64,000 nucleotides of DNA, taken from NCBI RefSeq assembly GCF_011170125.1, contig NZ_BLLN01000005.1, forward strand, positions 1 to 64,000. Direction: 5' to 3'. This document shows, in pieces, positions 8,163 to 17,164 of this stretch. Within the stretch, counting starts at the first letter, position 1, and every line of letters begins with the position of its first letter. The notes beneath the pieces are model-generated. The model worked only from the letters and a program-made list of their open reading frames with translations. It searched no databases and was not told the DNA's origin. The DNA is from Streptomyces diastaticus subsp. diastaticus. GTDB lineage: Bacteria > Actinomycetota > Actinomycetes > Streptomycetales > Streptomycetaceae. Position numbers and translations under genes: made by a program.

Positions 8163-8933
8163 TCAGAGGACAGCGACCTCCGCAGGAGGGCCCCGAGTGA
8201 CCAGAACATGGACCAGCAACCTGATCCGCGGGCGAGGACAGGTGAACTGGGAAGGACTGCGTGGCGGAACCCACCAGGCGGTCGAGGGGCAAGCCAGTAG
8301 CAGAGCGAACGGAATGACCATCCGCTCCGCGGCGGCCCGCACGATACGGAAGACCGCTCGTTCCCCCTGGGCGAGCCAGAGCCCGCACAGAAGTGCCGCC
8401 ACGAGGTGGGCGGAGAGCATGCCCCAGGAAGCCGTTCCCGTCATGGCGCCCATGTCGTGGGCACCCGCCGCGCCGTGGCCGGCGTGCTGCAACGCGGCGA
8501 TGGCTGTCGCCCCGCCGTCGAGGCGAGGCAGCGGGGCCCCGTCGACCAGTCCGGCGTCAGCCGCGACGTCATAGACACGAGCGACGGCGTTCACGTCATG
8601 GCCGGGACCGCACACCAGGTAGTCGACCCACCGACGGGCGAGCTCGGTCTCCCCCCGTGGTCGCGGAGCGGGTCCGCTGGAGGTCTGGGACAGGGTGAAG
8701 GCCGTGTGCAGGACAGCCTGTGTGACCGTGGTGAGGACGACCACGGCCGACTGCCGCCGCTCCCGGGCCGAACACGCCCAGCCGAGCGCCATCGCACACG
8801 CGAGCGCCGAGGCCAGCACCCACAAGGGCAAGCTGTCGTCGGACATCAGCACGTGCCCGACGGCCGCGGGCACCACGCACACGACCGCGAACAACGCGGC
8901 CCTCAAGGTGCGCAGGCTCCATCCGACCGTCAT
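8163..8933 (-). CDS. Integral membrane protein of unknown function with His/Met-rich loop
   Basis: The 256-residue protein (start ATG 8933; another ATG at 8951 in frame) has about five hydrophobic segments (ALFAVVCVVPAAVGHVLM, LWVLASALACAMALGW, VVVLTTVTQAVLHTAF, MLSAHLVAALLCGLWLA, MVIPFALLLACPS). Between helices 3 and 4 it carries a histidine/methionine-rich stretch (HAGHGAAGAHDMGAMTG). That stretch suggests metal, perhaps copper, contact, which is inference. It lies directly upstream of the ECF sigma gene. No family is recognised with confidence. Confidence 0.6.
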   Translation of the reverse strand: MTVGWSLRTLRAALFAVVCVVPAAVGHVLMSDDSLPLWVLASALACAMALGWACSARERRQSAVVVLTTVTQAVLHTAFTLSQTSSGPAPRPRGETELARRWVDYLVCGPGHDVNAVARVYDVAADAGLVDGAPLPRLDGGATAIAALQHAGHGAAGAHDMGAMTGTASWGMLSAHLVAALLCGLWLAQGERAVFRIVRAAAERMVIPFALLLACPSTAWWVPPRSPSQFTCPRPRIRLLVHVLVTRGPPAEVAVL

Positions 8934-9595
8934 GGCACCGCATCTTGACATCTATCCGAACTCTGGCGCCGGCCGGGGTAGCTTCATCCACTGCCTGGCG
9001 AAGGCTTCAGCTCTGCGAGGCGGTCGGCCTCTACTCCTGACGCCCAGCAAGGCTCTCGACGTCGGGTGCGGTGAGGGCGGGGATGTCATCTGGCTGGACG
9101 AGCAGGGGTGGAGCGTCACGGCCGTCGACTTCGCTCAGGCGGGCCTGGAGCGGGCAGCACGCAGCGCTACCGCTGCTGGTGTCAGTCAACGCATCACCTG
9201 GGTCCGCGCCGACGCACGTCAATCCCTCGGCTCATCCGACGACTTCGATCTCGTCACTACCCACTACCTGCACCCACCCGAGGGCCAGATCACCGAGGTG
9301 GTCGAGCGTCTTGCCGCGAAGGTCAGGCCCGGCGGAGTCCTCCTCGTCGTGGGCCATGCGCCTTTAGCTGAGACAGCGCATCTCAGCCGCGAGCTTCGTG
9401 CGGCCATGTGGGGGGGGCCGAGGAAGTGGCCGGCGCACTGCCACCTAACTTCGAGGTCCTTGCCGCCGAGAACCGCCGTCGAACGAGTCAACGTGAGGGC
9501 ACCTCGGTACAGGTCGACGACGCCACGCTGATCGCCAAACGACACCCGTGGGGGGCTGACTCTCTGAACACCAACCCGCTCCACGCCGGCACAAT
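8932..9595 (+). pseudogene. SAM-dependent methyltransferase remnant, 5'-degraded, frameshifted, cut by IS
   Basis: A methyltransferase motif I (ALDVGCGEGGDVIWLDEQGW) begins at about 9052 and continues through VTAVDFAQAGLERA, ADARQSLGSSDDFDLVTTHYLH and VRPGGVLLVVGHAP. The frame is lost in a run of eight G at 9410-9417 and resumes in another frame as EEVAGALPPNFEVLAAENRR and VQVDDATLIAKRH. Residues before motif I do not resemble a methyltransferase N-terminus, so the 5' end looks replaced. The 3' end meets an IS at 9596. The ATG at 8932 overlaps the opposite start codon of the membrane protein and is only a formal start. Confidence 0.7.
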
Positions 9596-10484
9596 GAGCC
9601 TTTTCCAACCTGCCGTGCGGATTGAGCAGTTGGCCTGACAGCGAGGCGAAGCCCCTGGTAGATGGGTTTTCGACCAAGAGAACCGTCTCCACCAGAGGCT
9701 TCACATGCTTGTCTACTCGTCCGGCATCGACGTGTCCAGTTCCACCCTGCGCTTCCTCGCACGGCAACTGCGGGCGCACCATCGTGCGATCGGCTCCCGG
9801 TGGCGGCGGCTGGGCGCGGGCCGGCAGGCCCTTCTCGCGCTCGCTCACCTGCGGGTGGGACACACCTACGCCCAGCTGGCCGCCGGCTTCGGCGTCGGGA
9901 CCACGACCGCCTACCGCTACGTCACCGAGGCCGTGGACCTCCTGGCCGACCTCGCGCCCACCCTGGCCGACGCCGTCCGCACCGCTTCGACGAAGGCGTT
10001 CGTCCTGCTCGACGGCACACTTCTGCCGATCGACCGCATCGCGGCCGACCGCCCCTTCTACTCGGGCAAACACAAGAAGCACGGGATGAACGTGCAGGTC
10101 CTCGCCGATCCCTTCGGCCGACTGCTGTGGGCCTCAGCGGCCCTGCCAGGGGCCGTCCACGACATCCGCGCGGCCCGCGAACACGGCATCGTCGACGCCC
10201 TCGCCCAAGCCGACGTCACCTGCTGGGCGGACAAGGGCTACCGCGGCGCCGGCGGCACCGTCCGCACCCCGTACTGGGGGCGCTGGAACAGCCTTTCCAC
10301 CGGCCAGCAGGCGGTCAACCGGTCCCACGCGAAGATCCGTGCCCTCGTCGAGCACGCCATGGCCACCCTCAAGTCCTGGCGGCTCCTGCGGAAGCTCCGA
10401 TGCTCCACCACCCGGATCACCGCCCTCATCCAAGCCGTCCTGACCCTGCATCTGGCCAGCTCAGGCCGATGATGGAAAAGGCTC
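9596..10484 (+). mobile_element. IS5-family insertion sequence, 889 bp, copy A
   Basis: Ends GAGCCTTTTCCAACCTGCCG at the left and, read inward, GAGCCTTTTCCATCATCGG at the right. Flanked by AAT at 9593-9595 and AAT at 10485-10487. It is near-identical to 22985-23873 on the opposite strand. I saw a single base difference in the coding region, near the 3' end of the transposase. Confidence 0.92.
9705..10472 (+). CDS. IS5-family transposase, copy A
   Basis: A 255-residue intact transposase. It has the helix-turn-helix segment TYAQLAAGFGVGTTTAYRY and the DDE landmarks DGTLLPIDR, YSGKHKKHGMNVQV, WADKGYRGAGG and EHAMATLKSWR. It differs from the copy at 22997-23764 only near the C-terminus (VLTLHL against VLALHL). 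The element should be mobile. It has landed in or beside the methyltransferase remnant. Confidence 0.92.
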   Translation: MLVYSSGIDVSSSTLRFLARQLRAHHRAIGSRWRRLGAGRQALLALAHLRVGHTYAQLAAGFGVGTTTAYRYVTEAVDLLADLAPTLADAVRTASTKAFVLLDGTLLPIDRIAADRPFYSGKHKKHGMNVQVLADPFGRLLWASAALPGAVHDIRAAREHGIVDALAQADVTCWADKGYRGAGGTVRTPYWGRWNSLSTGQQAVNRSHAKIRALVEHAMATLKSWRLLRKLRCSTTRITALIQAVLTLHLASSGR

Positions 10485-10546
10485 AATGCCTGGCGAGCGC
10501 GCGCTGAACGGGGACCTTGCTGAAGTGGCAAGATTTCTGGGCTTAG

Positions 10547-11938
10547 TACTCCAGTCAGATTTCGTGTCCTGAGCTGGCTCTTTTCAGGTAGTGGCATCGT
10601 TGGGCGATGGCTTGGTGGCGTCTGCGCCAGTGGGACCATCTCAGGGCATGCTGACGCGGTTCGAGTTCGATTCTGGGATGGGGTAGGAGAGCGTCCAGGA
10701 GCCGTCGGATTTCCGCCACAGTGAGGGAGACGAGGCTGGTCGGTTCGTTTCTGCGGTTTCCCGGTGGGTGGCTTGGGCGGCCAGGGCGGTAAGGAAGGCA
10801 TGGGCGAGCATGGCCAGGGTGATGTGCCGGTACCAGCCCGGATAGCGACGGACCTCGTACTCGTCCAGGCCGCACTCGTTCTTTGCGGCCTGGAAGCATT
10901 CCTCGACCGCCCACCGGCTGCCGGCGATCCGGGCGAGTTCGTCGATCTCGATGCCGACGGGTGCGTGGGCGAGGTAGTAGGCGGTCTCGGTGGGATCGGA
11001 CAGGCTGCGGCGGGCCAGCACCCAGCGATGATGGGTTGGCGGATCCGGGTCGAAAAAGATGTTGGCGGGCAGTTTCGCCGCAGCCCAGTCATAGACACGT
11101 GGGCCCTTCGCTCCGTCGCCGCAGGACAGCCGTTGCCAGGCATCGGCGGGGGCTTCGTCGATGAGCTGGTCGATGCGCCAGCAGCCGGCCAGGGCCTTGA
11201 TCTGCTGGGACTTGGGCACCGCAACGACGTAGCCGATGTCAAGTTGCTCAAGCAGGCGCCGGAAGTTCCAGTCCTGCCCGTAAGCCTCGTCCGCGGTCAC
11301 CCAGGCGGCCGGCAGGCCCGCGGCCAGGCAGCGGCGCACAATGTTCCGGGCCAGCTCCCCCTTGGTGGCAAAGCCGCGTTCATCAGGGATTTTCGCCGCC
11401 CGGCACCGCTCACGGTCGGAGGTCCAGGATTTCGGCAGGTAGAGCTCCCGGTCCACCAGGGCCCTGCCCGAGCTGGTGGCGTAGGCGGCGAACACGCCGA
11501 TCTGGCAGTTGTCGATCTTCCCCGAGGTGCCGGTGTACTGCCGGCCCACCCCGGCCGAAGTGGTGCCCTTCTTGACGAACCCGGTGTCATCGATGATCAG
11601 TACCCCGCCCGGACCGAGCCGCTCAGCGGCGTAGTCCCGCACGTCGTCGCGAACGGCATCGGCATCCCAGCGGGCACCGTTCAGCAGGTGTTGCAGGCCC
11701 GCCGGAACACGGTGGCCAGCCCATTCCGCCAGCTGCCAGCCGTTCTTCCGCCCGACCGGCGCCAGCAGACCCCGCACGTAGTCACGCATCCGCCACCGCA
11801 GATCCGCCCGCCTAAACCGGCCTGCCACCCGAGCGAAAGCCGACTCCAACTCGGCCTCCCAGCACTCAACTTCAGGTATCACGTCCATACCCGGACAACG
11901 ACAACCAGCAGCTCAGGACACGAAATCTGACTGGAGTA
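10547..11938 (-). mobile_element. IS701-family insertion sequence, 1392 bp, copy type 1
   Basis: Perfect 30-bp terminal inverted repeats lie at 10547-10576 and 11909-11938, beginning TACTCCAGTCAGATTTCGTG. Left flank TTAG (10543-10546) and right flank TCAG (11939-11942) fit a YTAR target duplication with one later change. The right end sits exactly on the terminus of the adjacent 865-bp IS5-family element. Confidence 0.88.
10641..11888 (-). CDS. IS701-family transposase
   Basis: A 415-residue frame with the IS701/DDE_5 signature: YVRGLLAPVGRKNGWQLAEWAG near the N-terminus, VLIIDDTGFVKKG (first catalytic Asp), WVTADEAYGQDW (second), and GSRWAVEECFQAAKNECGLDEYEVR (the Glu region). The conserved family tail (SLTVAEIRRLLDALL and onward to about 10558) lies in the -1 frame after about 10730. 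The annotated C-terminus is therefore atypical. The other IS701-type element in this window shows the same arrangement. Confidence 0.88.
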   Translation of the reverse strand: MDVIPEVECWEAELESAFARVAGRFRRADLRWRMRDYVRGLLAPVGRKNGWQLAEWAGHRVPAGLQHLLNGARWDADAVRDDVRDYAAERLGPGGVLIIDDTGFVKKGTTSAGVGRQYTGTSGKIDNCQIGVFAAYATSSGRALVDRELYLPKSWTSDRERCRAAKIPDERGFATKGELARNIVRRCLAAGLPAAWVTADEAYGQDWNFRRLLEQLDIGYVVAVPKSQQIKALAGCWRIDQLIDEAPADAWQRLSCGDGAKGPRVYDWAAAKLPANIFFDPDPPTHHRWVLARRSLSDPTETAYYLAHAPVGIEIDELARIAGSRWAVEECFQAAKNECGLDEYEVRRYPGWYRHITLAMLAHAFLTALAAQATHRETAETNRPASSPSLWRKSDGSWTLSYPIPESNSNRVSMP

Positions 11939-11941
11939 TCA

Positions 11942-12806
11942 GACCGTGTCCTATGTGGTGAGTCGAGCGAGGCGTTTGTAGCAGCAGAGGGCGGCGGCGA
12001 GGCCGAGGAAGGCCAGGTAGTTGCGGGGATGGCGTTCGTAGCGGTGGTTCAGTCTGCGATAGCCGGTCAGCCAGGACATGGTCCGCTCGATGACCCATCT
12101 GCGGCGTCCCAAGCGTTCGCTGGACTCGACTCCCTTGCGGGCGATGCGTACGCCGATGTGCTTGCCCCATAACCATTTCCGCAGGTGGGGGACGTCGTAG
12201 GCTTTGTCCGCATGCAGGCGCTGAGGCTTGAAGTACCGGCCGCGGTGGGGGTCGTGTCTCGTTTGGTGACCCTCGACCATCGGCTTCAGCGCGAGGCTGT
12301 CGTGGGTGTTGGCCGCGGAGAGGCCGACGAGGAGGGGCAGTCCGTTCGCGTCCGACAGGACGTGCATCTTGGAGCCCGGCTTGCCCCGGTCCACGGGGCT
12401 CGGACCTGTGAGTTCGCCCCCTTTTTAGCCCTCAGGCGGGCGGAGTCGAGCACGGCCCGGGACAGGTCGAGCAGGCCGGCGTCGTTCAGCCGGTGCAGGA
12501 TCTCCTCGTGCAGTCGGCCCCACACGCCGGCTCTTGACCAGATCAGGAACCTTCGGTGGGCCGTCGACTTCGATATCCCGAAGCACGGCGGCAAGGCCCG
12601 CCAGGCGCACCCGCTGACCAGGACGTAGATGATCGCGGCGAACAGAGTCTCATCGGGCGTGTCCTGAGTCCCGCCGCCCTGCGGCCGCACCTTTGACGGT
12701 GGGATCAGCGGCTCCGCGATCTCCCACAGCCCGTCCGGAACAATCCAACTCCACGTACCCCGCCCCATGACGAGTCCAACGAGCCGACCCCACATAGGAC
12801 ACGGTC
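11942..12806 (-). mobile_element. IS5-family insertion sequence, 865 bp, copy A
   Basis: Terminal inverted repeats GACCGTGTCCTATGTGG. The right flank is TTA (12807-12809). The left flank should also be TTA but is now TCA, next to the IS701 element. It is near-identical to 26556-27420, which lies in the opposite orientation. It has cut a serine-hydrolase gene. Confidence 0.9.
11951..12795 (-). CDS. IS5-family transposase made by -1 frameshift (two overlapping frames)
   Basis: The first frame, from ATG 12795, encodes the N-terminal half (WSWIVPDGLWEIAEPLIPPS, CAWRALPPCFGISKSTAHRR). The second encodes the catalytic half (DRGKPGSKMHVLSDANGLPL, LHADKAYDVPHLRKWLW, RRWVIERTMSWLTGYRRL) and ends at 11951. 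They join by a -1 shift at an A5G5 run near 12419-12428, the arrangement known for the IS427 group of IS5. A single combined product is the likely active enzyme. A few residues differ from the copy at 26567. Confidence 0.85.
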
Positions 12807-13000
12807 TTAGTGAGGCTGGCGGCGTCGAAGACGGTCTCCGGCCGCATCCGTACGTCCGGCCGTTCGGGATCGAGGACGCCAGTGGCACCGGACGCGCGGG
12901 TGCCGGCGGAGGTGCCGACCGCCCATACGGCGCCCGGGTAGACCTTGTTGCGGACGCCTTCGTCCTACAGGGCTTCGATGCGGTCGATTGCGTACGTCAT
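12807..13000 (-). pseudogene. Serine hydrolase / beta-lactamase-family fragment (N-terminus only)
   Basis: From ATG 13000 the minus strand reads MTYAIDRIEAL, an in-frame TAG, then DEGVRNKVYPGAVWAVG, and on to RPETVFDAASLTK. The last tetrad (SLTK) is the SxxK nucleophile motif of class C beta-lactamase-like esterases and transpeptidases. The IS5-family element begins directly after it and the rest of the gene is not found on the other side. With an internal stop and no C-terminus this is a dead remnant. Confidence 0.75.
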
Positions 13001-13151
13001 GGTCTCCCTGTTCGCCGTGGGCATCCCGCCGGTCAGCGTAGTGAGGCGGGCGGGCCGGGCCGTGCATGGCGCGTTGGGAGATCGTGATCACGCCATCCGA
13101 TGCGACTCTGCCCGTTGCACAAGGCCGTGGCCCTATCGTGCGGGTACACGG

Positions 13152-14078
13152 ATGAAGACGATCTGCCGCAGGCTCGCCGAGCTGAAGACAAAACCTGAGG
13201 CGAGACCGGGGCGAGCAGATGAGAAGGGGGAATGGGTGTCCGTCCCGCCGTCGCTTGGGCCCGTTACACGCCTGCGTGAACACAACGAACGGGTCTTGCA
13301 TCTGCGTCAGCACATCCGGGAGGTGAACCTCCGGCAGCGACTGATGTACGGCTTCGGTGCTGGTGTCGTGCTCTGCGTACTCGGCGTCGCCGTCCCTACA
13401 GCGCTGACGTGGCGGCGCTTCGACATGGCCCCCTTCAACACGGTGCTCGTTCTTCTGGGTGTCGTATTTGTCGTTGGGTTCGTTGGGTCCTCATGGATAG
13501 AAACAGTCAGACACGAAGGCCCACGGCCTGGGACCTCTGGGGATCGGCTGACTCGTGAGGAGCTGGAGCTGGAGCTCGAAATCGCAGTCGAGAACCGGCT
13601 CATCGACGCGACCCCGCTAGACATCCCCATCCGCAACAGGCAGTTCGCTTACCGCGAGTCCATACCCGAGGAACTGGATCAACTCCGCAAGGAGAGTCAC
13701 CGCTACCGTCGGCGGCACAACTTCTTCCAGCTCCTGATCATTATCGGTTCGATCGCTAACGCTGGGGCGCAGTCCTTCAGTGACACTACCCAGCCACTCA
13801 AGTCGATCATCATCGGCCTGACCGTACTGGTCGCCATCTGTGCAGGCATCACCGGGTACTACAAGTTCCGCGAACGCAGCTTCAACCTCCAGCAAACGGC
13901 AGACTCGATGGAAGAGCACGCTAATGCCTTCCACCTCGGTCTGCCGCCTTACGACAGCGCCGACCCCGCGGCCAATCTCGCTCTCCTCACTGCCAGGGTC
14001 GAAACCCTCCGGGTGGAGCAAAGACGCCGCGAACAACAACTTGATCAACCGCCGGAAGCCCGTGACCAGTCCGGCTGA
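13152..14078 (+). CDS. SLATT/DUF4231-like four-helix membrane protein
   Basis: A 308-residue protein starting at ATG 13152; the frame extends upstream but without coding character. Four hydrophobic segments lie at about 65-85, 95-115, 190-208 and 218-238. The second pair (FFQLLIIIGSIANAG; SIIIGLTVLVAICAGITGYY) is followed by KFRERSFNLQQTADSMEEH and a terminal helix ALLTARVETLRVEQRRRE. This order matches SLATT/DUF4231 proteins, which are predicted pore-forming effectors in bacterial conflict systems. Here it stands alone between IS elements and gene fragments. The family match is by pattern only. Confidence 0.6.
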   Translation: MKTICRRLAELKTKPEARPGRADEKGEWVSVPPSLGPVTRLREHNERVLHLRQHIREVNLRQRLMYGFGAGVVLCVLGVAVPTALTWRRFDMAPFNTVLVLLGVVFVVGFVGSSWIETVRHEGPRPGTSGDRLTREELELELEIAVENRLIDATPLDIPIRNRQFAYRESIPEELDQLRKESHRYRRRHNFFQLLIIIGSIANAGAQSFSDTTQPLKSIIIGLTVLVAICAGITGYYKFRERSFNLQQTADSMEEHANAFHLGLPPYDSADPAANLALLTARVETLRVEQRRREQQLDQPPEARDQSG

Positions 14079-14260
14079 TCGCCAGCCTCAGCAGAGCCGT
14101 GTCGGCCGGGGCCTCGCAGTAGACCTGCTTGTCGGTGTTGCCGCTCGGAACCACTGCAGGTGAGAGCTATCTGGGCGGCAGCTGCCCAGAGCCGGCTGCG
14201 GAGGCGACCTGCCGACCGCCCATGTTTGTGCGTCTGCCGGGTTGAGGGTGAGAGGCATTC

Positions 14261-14665
14261 TCAGGTGAGTTGGCGGCCGAGGTCGTCGAGGGCCCTCGCG
14301 GTGGCGGAGAGGGGGTAGCGGGCGGCGTTCGTGTACCCGGACTGGCGGAGGGCGGGCAGCAGTCCGGGGGCGGTCCTCCGCCGTTCGATCTCGCGGGCGA
14401 GGGCGGCAGTGTGGGTGAAGTCGGTGGCGAGGGCGGAGGCGGCCAGGGCTTCGCTGAGTCCGGGGACGGGCTGGTAGAGGACGGGCAGTCCGCAGGCTTG
14501 GGCTTCCAGGGTGACCAGGCCCATCGCTTCCAGGGTGGTGGAGGGCATGACGAGCAGGTCGTGCTCGGTGAACGTCTTCCACAGCTGGGGGCGCCGCAGC
14601 CAGCCGAGGTATCGGGCCCTCACGCCGGATCGTTGCAGCAGCGGGGCTAGGGCATGGAACTGGGC
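14261..14665 (-). pseudogene. Glycosyltransferase family 1 C-terminal fragment
   Basis: The minus strand reads FHALAPLLQRSGVRARYLGW, then FTEHDLLVMPSTTLEAMGLVTLEAQACGLPVLYQ. The EAMGL/EAQACG stretch is the nucleotide-sugar-binding E-x7-E region of GT-B glycosyltransferases. It ends naturally at TGA 14261-14263. The N-terminal domain is missing: coding similarity stops at about 14665, where an unrelated plus-strand fragment begins. It is a rearrangement relic. Confidence 0.65.
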
Positions 14666-14679
14666 CCAAGCGGCCGAGC

Positions 14680-14763
14680 CAGACCCCGCTGGTCTTCACC
14701 CGCGACGAGATCGCCGCGATGATCGCCGGGGTGAAGAAGGGCAACTTCGACCACCTGGCATAA
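14680..14763 (+). pseudogene. Possible DUF397-type C-terminal fragment
   Basis: The plus strand reads QTPLVFTRDEIAAMIAGVKK, then GNFDHLA and TAA at 14761-14763. This resembles the tail of small DUF397 proteins found next to XRE regulators in Streptomyces. The 5' part is absent and the fragment abuts the glycosyltransferase relic. Very short, so tentative. Confidence 0.4.
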
Positions 14764-14892
14764 CCCGCACCCCGCGGTCCCAAAAGGCCCTAACCGATAA
14801 GAAGGCGACGGCCGGCCCCAGGCATAGTGGGATCGGCCGCCATCGCAATCTTCCCCCACCAACCCCGCCGAACCGACAGCGCCCGACCGGCG

Positions 14893-15510
14893 TCACGCGG
14901 AGGGCTGCGGGGCATTTACCCCCGTTCGCGGGGCTCGGTCCCGTGAGGCAGAGCTGTCTCCGTTGAGGTGAGCGCGTGCAGCATCGATGAAGGCATCGAT
15001 CGCCTGGAGCAGGCGGTACTGGGCCGGAACCTCGGGCGTGCGCCCTTCCCTCAGGGCTTCGAGTACTCCTCCAGGGCCATCGGAGGTGCGTGCCTCACTC
15101 CGCACTTGATCAGCGCGATTAGCGATCATTCCCGCGAGTTCGGCGACGTGCTCGGGCCCTTCGAGAAGGACGACGGAAGCGGCAGCCCGTATAGGGTCAG
15201 TCGAGACCGCGGCACGGACGCGGGCCGACCGACGACGGACCTCCGCCTCCTGACCGTCGTCGTAGAAGGCTCCGATCCCCATCTGAGCGCGCGCTTCCCG
15301 GAGGCACGCGCCCCACTCGATCTGTGCCATGTACGTGTTCGCCGCACCCACCAACGCGGCATACGACTCTCGTTGATGCTGCCGCCGCACCGCAGCTACC
15401 GGCCCTTCGAGAGCACCCCGGCCCTGTGCCCGGCCGGCCGCGTAGGCGGCCGCAGAGGCGAGAAGGGCTACCGGGGCGGATATCAGAGCCGCTACCACCG
15501 CAGAGTCCAT
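14893..15510 (-). CDS. Hypothetical protein with N-terminal membrane anchor
   Basis: A 205-residue protein starting at ATG 15510, preceded by GGAAGGAT. The N-terminus is a membrane helix (MDSAVVAALISAPVALLASAAAYAAG). A basic segment follows (VRRQHQRESYAALVGAANTY), then a mostly helical soluble domain. This layout is common among short Streptomyces proteins of unknown function. An in-frame start at 15609 would add 33 residues but lacks a ribosome-binding site. No function is assigned. Confidence 0.6.
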   Translation of the reverse strand: MDSAVVAALISAPVALLASAAAYAAGRAQGRGALEGPVAAVRRQHQRESYAALVGAANTYMAQIEWGACLREARAQMGIGAFYDDGQEAEVRRRSARVRAAVSTDPIRAAASVVLLEGPEHVAELAGMIANRADQVRSEARTSDGPGGVLEALREGRTPEVPAQYRLLQAIDAFIDAARAHLNGDSSASRDRAPRTGVNAPQPSA

Positions 15511-15638
15511 GCTGATGATCCTTCCGTGAAGCGAGTCCACAGGGCTATGCATCCGGACATCGACAGGCCGACCCGCGACGAAGGTGATCGCGATGAAGTT
15601 CCGGCGCATGCACCTGGCTTGACCTGCTGCGACAGTCG

Positions 15639-16280
15639 TCAGTTCGAGGGATACGCGGGCTCAGAGTTCTCGGCATGAGTGTCGACGCGGACCTCGCCAG
15701 CACCGCGGCTTCGTACGCTGGTGAACACCCGGATCGGCCCTCCACCGGCCTCATCGCGCGCCTGCTCGTCGGAGCGCACGTCAATCTCGAAGTCCGCCTG
15801 AACCCGGTACCCGGTAGCGAGATCGATCGGCTCGAAAGCATCGGCGACCAGAACCTCCGCCTGCACGGTCTTCCCCCAGCCCAGATGAACGGCGATCCAC
15901 CCGACTCCGCTTATCCGAGCGCCAGTTCAACACGATGTGAGGCATCCGCAACGTGGAGCCGGCCCGTAGCACCTGAGGGAACTGGATGCTGCCGCCCGCA
16001 TCGCGCAGCCACGCCTCACCGCTGAAGCTCACCGACGGCGGCAGCGTCACCAGCGTCCTGAGCGCCCTACGCGCATGCGTGAACCCGAACCGGGGCAGCG
16101 TCCGGATCCTCCAACTCAGTCGCTTCCACCACATTCCGTCACGGTCGAGCCAGAGGGTATAACCGACCACGATCACGTCCTGGCGACCCACGTTGGTGAC
16201 GGAAGCCGAGATCACCCAACGCCCGTCCTCCTGGCGCTCGCGTATCGCAAAGACCTGCACCCTCCCGCCCGTCAGCCAGT
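15639..16280 (-). pseudogene. Hypothetical membrane-anchored protein, main part; IS-split and frameshifted
   Basis: The frame reads WLTGGRVQVFAIRERQEDGR, VTNVGRQDVIVVGYTLW and FSGEAWLRDAGGSIQFP. Near 15900-15902 it loses phase; the neighbouring frame carries on plausibly (WIAVHLGWGKTVQAEVLVAD, VQADFEIDVRSDEQA) to TGA at 15639. One extra G in the CCC/GGG run explains the shift. The 5' end is cut at 16280 by an IS, and the missing start lies beyond it at 17243. Function unknown. Confidence 0.6.
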
Positions 16281-17164
16281 GAGCGCTTTCAGCGTTGCAT
16301 CTCCAGAGTGAGGACGGCTTTGGTGATGACGCTCATGCGGTTGGGGCTGATGCGGGTTCTGCGGAAGATCTGCCAGGACTTCAGCCGTGCCATGCCTCTT
16401 TCGACCGGTGCGCGGGCCGCGGGCAGGGCCTGGTTCTGGGTCCGCTCGGTGAGGGTGAGTTCACCGCCTGGCGGGCGGTGCTTGGCGGTGGTGACCCAGT
16501 CGCCCGCACTGATGTAGGCCATGTCGGCGAGGACGGGGAGGCCCTGGCGGGCGCTGATCCGGAGGATCTTGTGGGTGCGGGTGGCCGTCAGATCGTGGGT
16601 CCGGCCTGGCAGTGCAGGCGACAGCCACAGAACCTCGCTGGCCGGGTCCGTGACGACCTGCACGTTCACTCCGTGCCGCTTGTGTTTCGAGGGGTAGTCG
16701 GCCCTGCGGTCGCCGACGCGGTCGCATTCTGCGAGTGTGCCGTCCAGGAGGACGAAGTCCGGGTCGTGTGCGCGCAGCGTCTTCAGTAGGCCGGGCGCCT
16801 GTTCGGCGAGCAGACCGGTGACCGTGGTGACGTGGGCGTGGGCGGTGCCGACAGATATCCCGAAGGCTGCGGCGATACGGGCGAGGGTGTCGTGGTGACG
16901 CAGGTACAGGAGTGCGACCAGCGCACGGCGGTGCGGTGGGAGTTTGCACCGACGGTCACCTCACGGGTGACGATGAGTATCGTGACTCACTCGACCAGGG
17001 CGTGGGGCAGGTCGAGTGCGGCAGGATACGGAACCAACAGGGCTCCTGTGCTGCTGAGCTGAGACGTCGAACACCTCCCTCAACGGCACGGGAGCCCTGT
17101 CCGTTGCGCACCCCGACCTCCACACCGCCCCGTCACCCGATCAGTGGCCCCACTGAAAGCGCTC
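16281..17164 (-). mobile_element. IS5-family insertion sequence, 884 bp, decayed
   Basis: Terminal repeats GAGCGCTTTCAG at both ends. Flanked by AGT at 16278-16280 and AGT at 17165-17167. It splits a hypothetical gene so cleanly that removing it and one AGT restores the frame. Confidence 0.88.
16289..17060 (-). pseudogene. IS5-family transposase, inactivated
   Basis: Most of the catalytic frame is open: [72 protein letters not shown]. The N-terminal part (YPAALDLPHALVE) runs into TGA where a TGG would be expected, and a further one-base shift separates it from the catalytic frame. The copy should be inactive. Confidence 0.78.
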
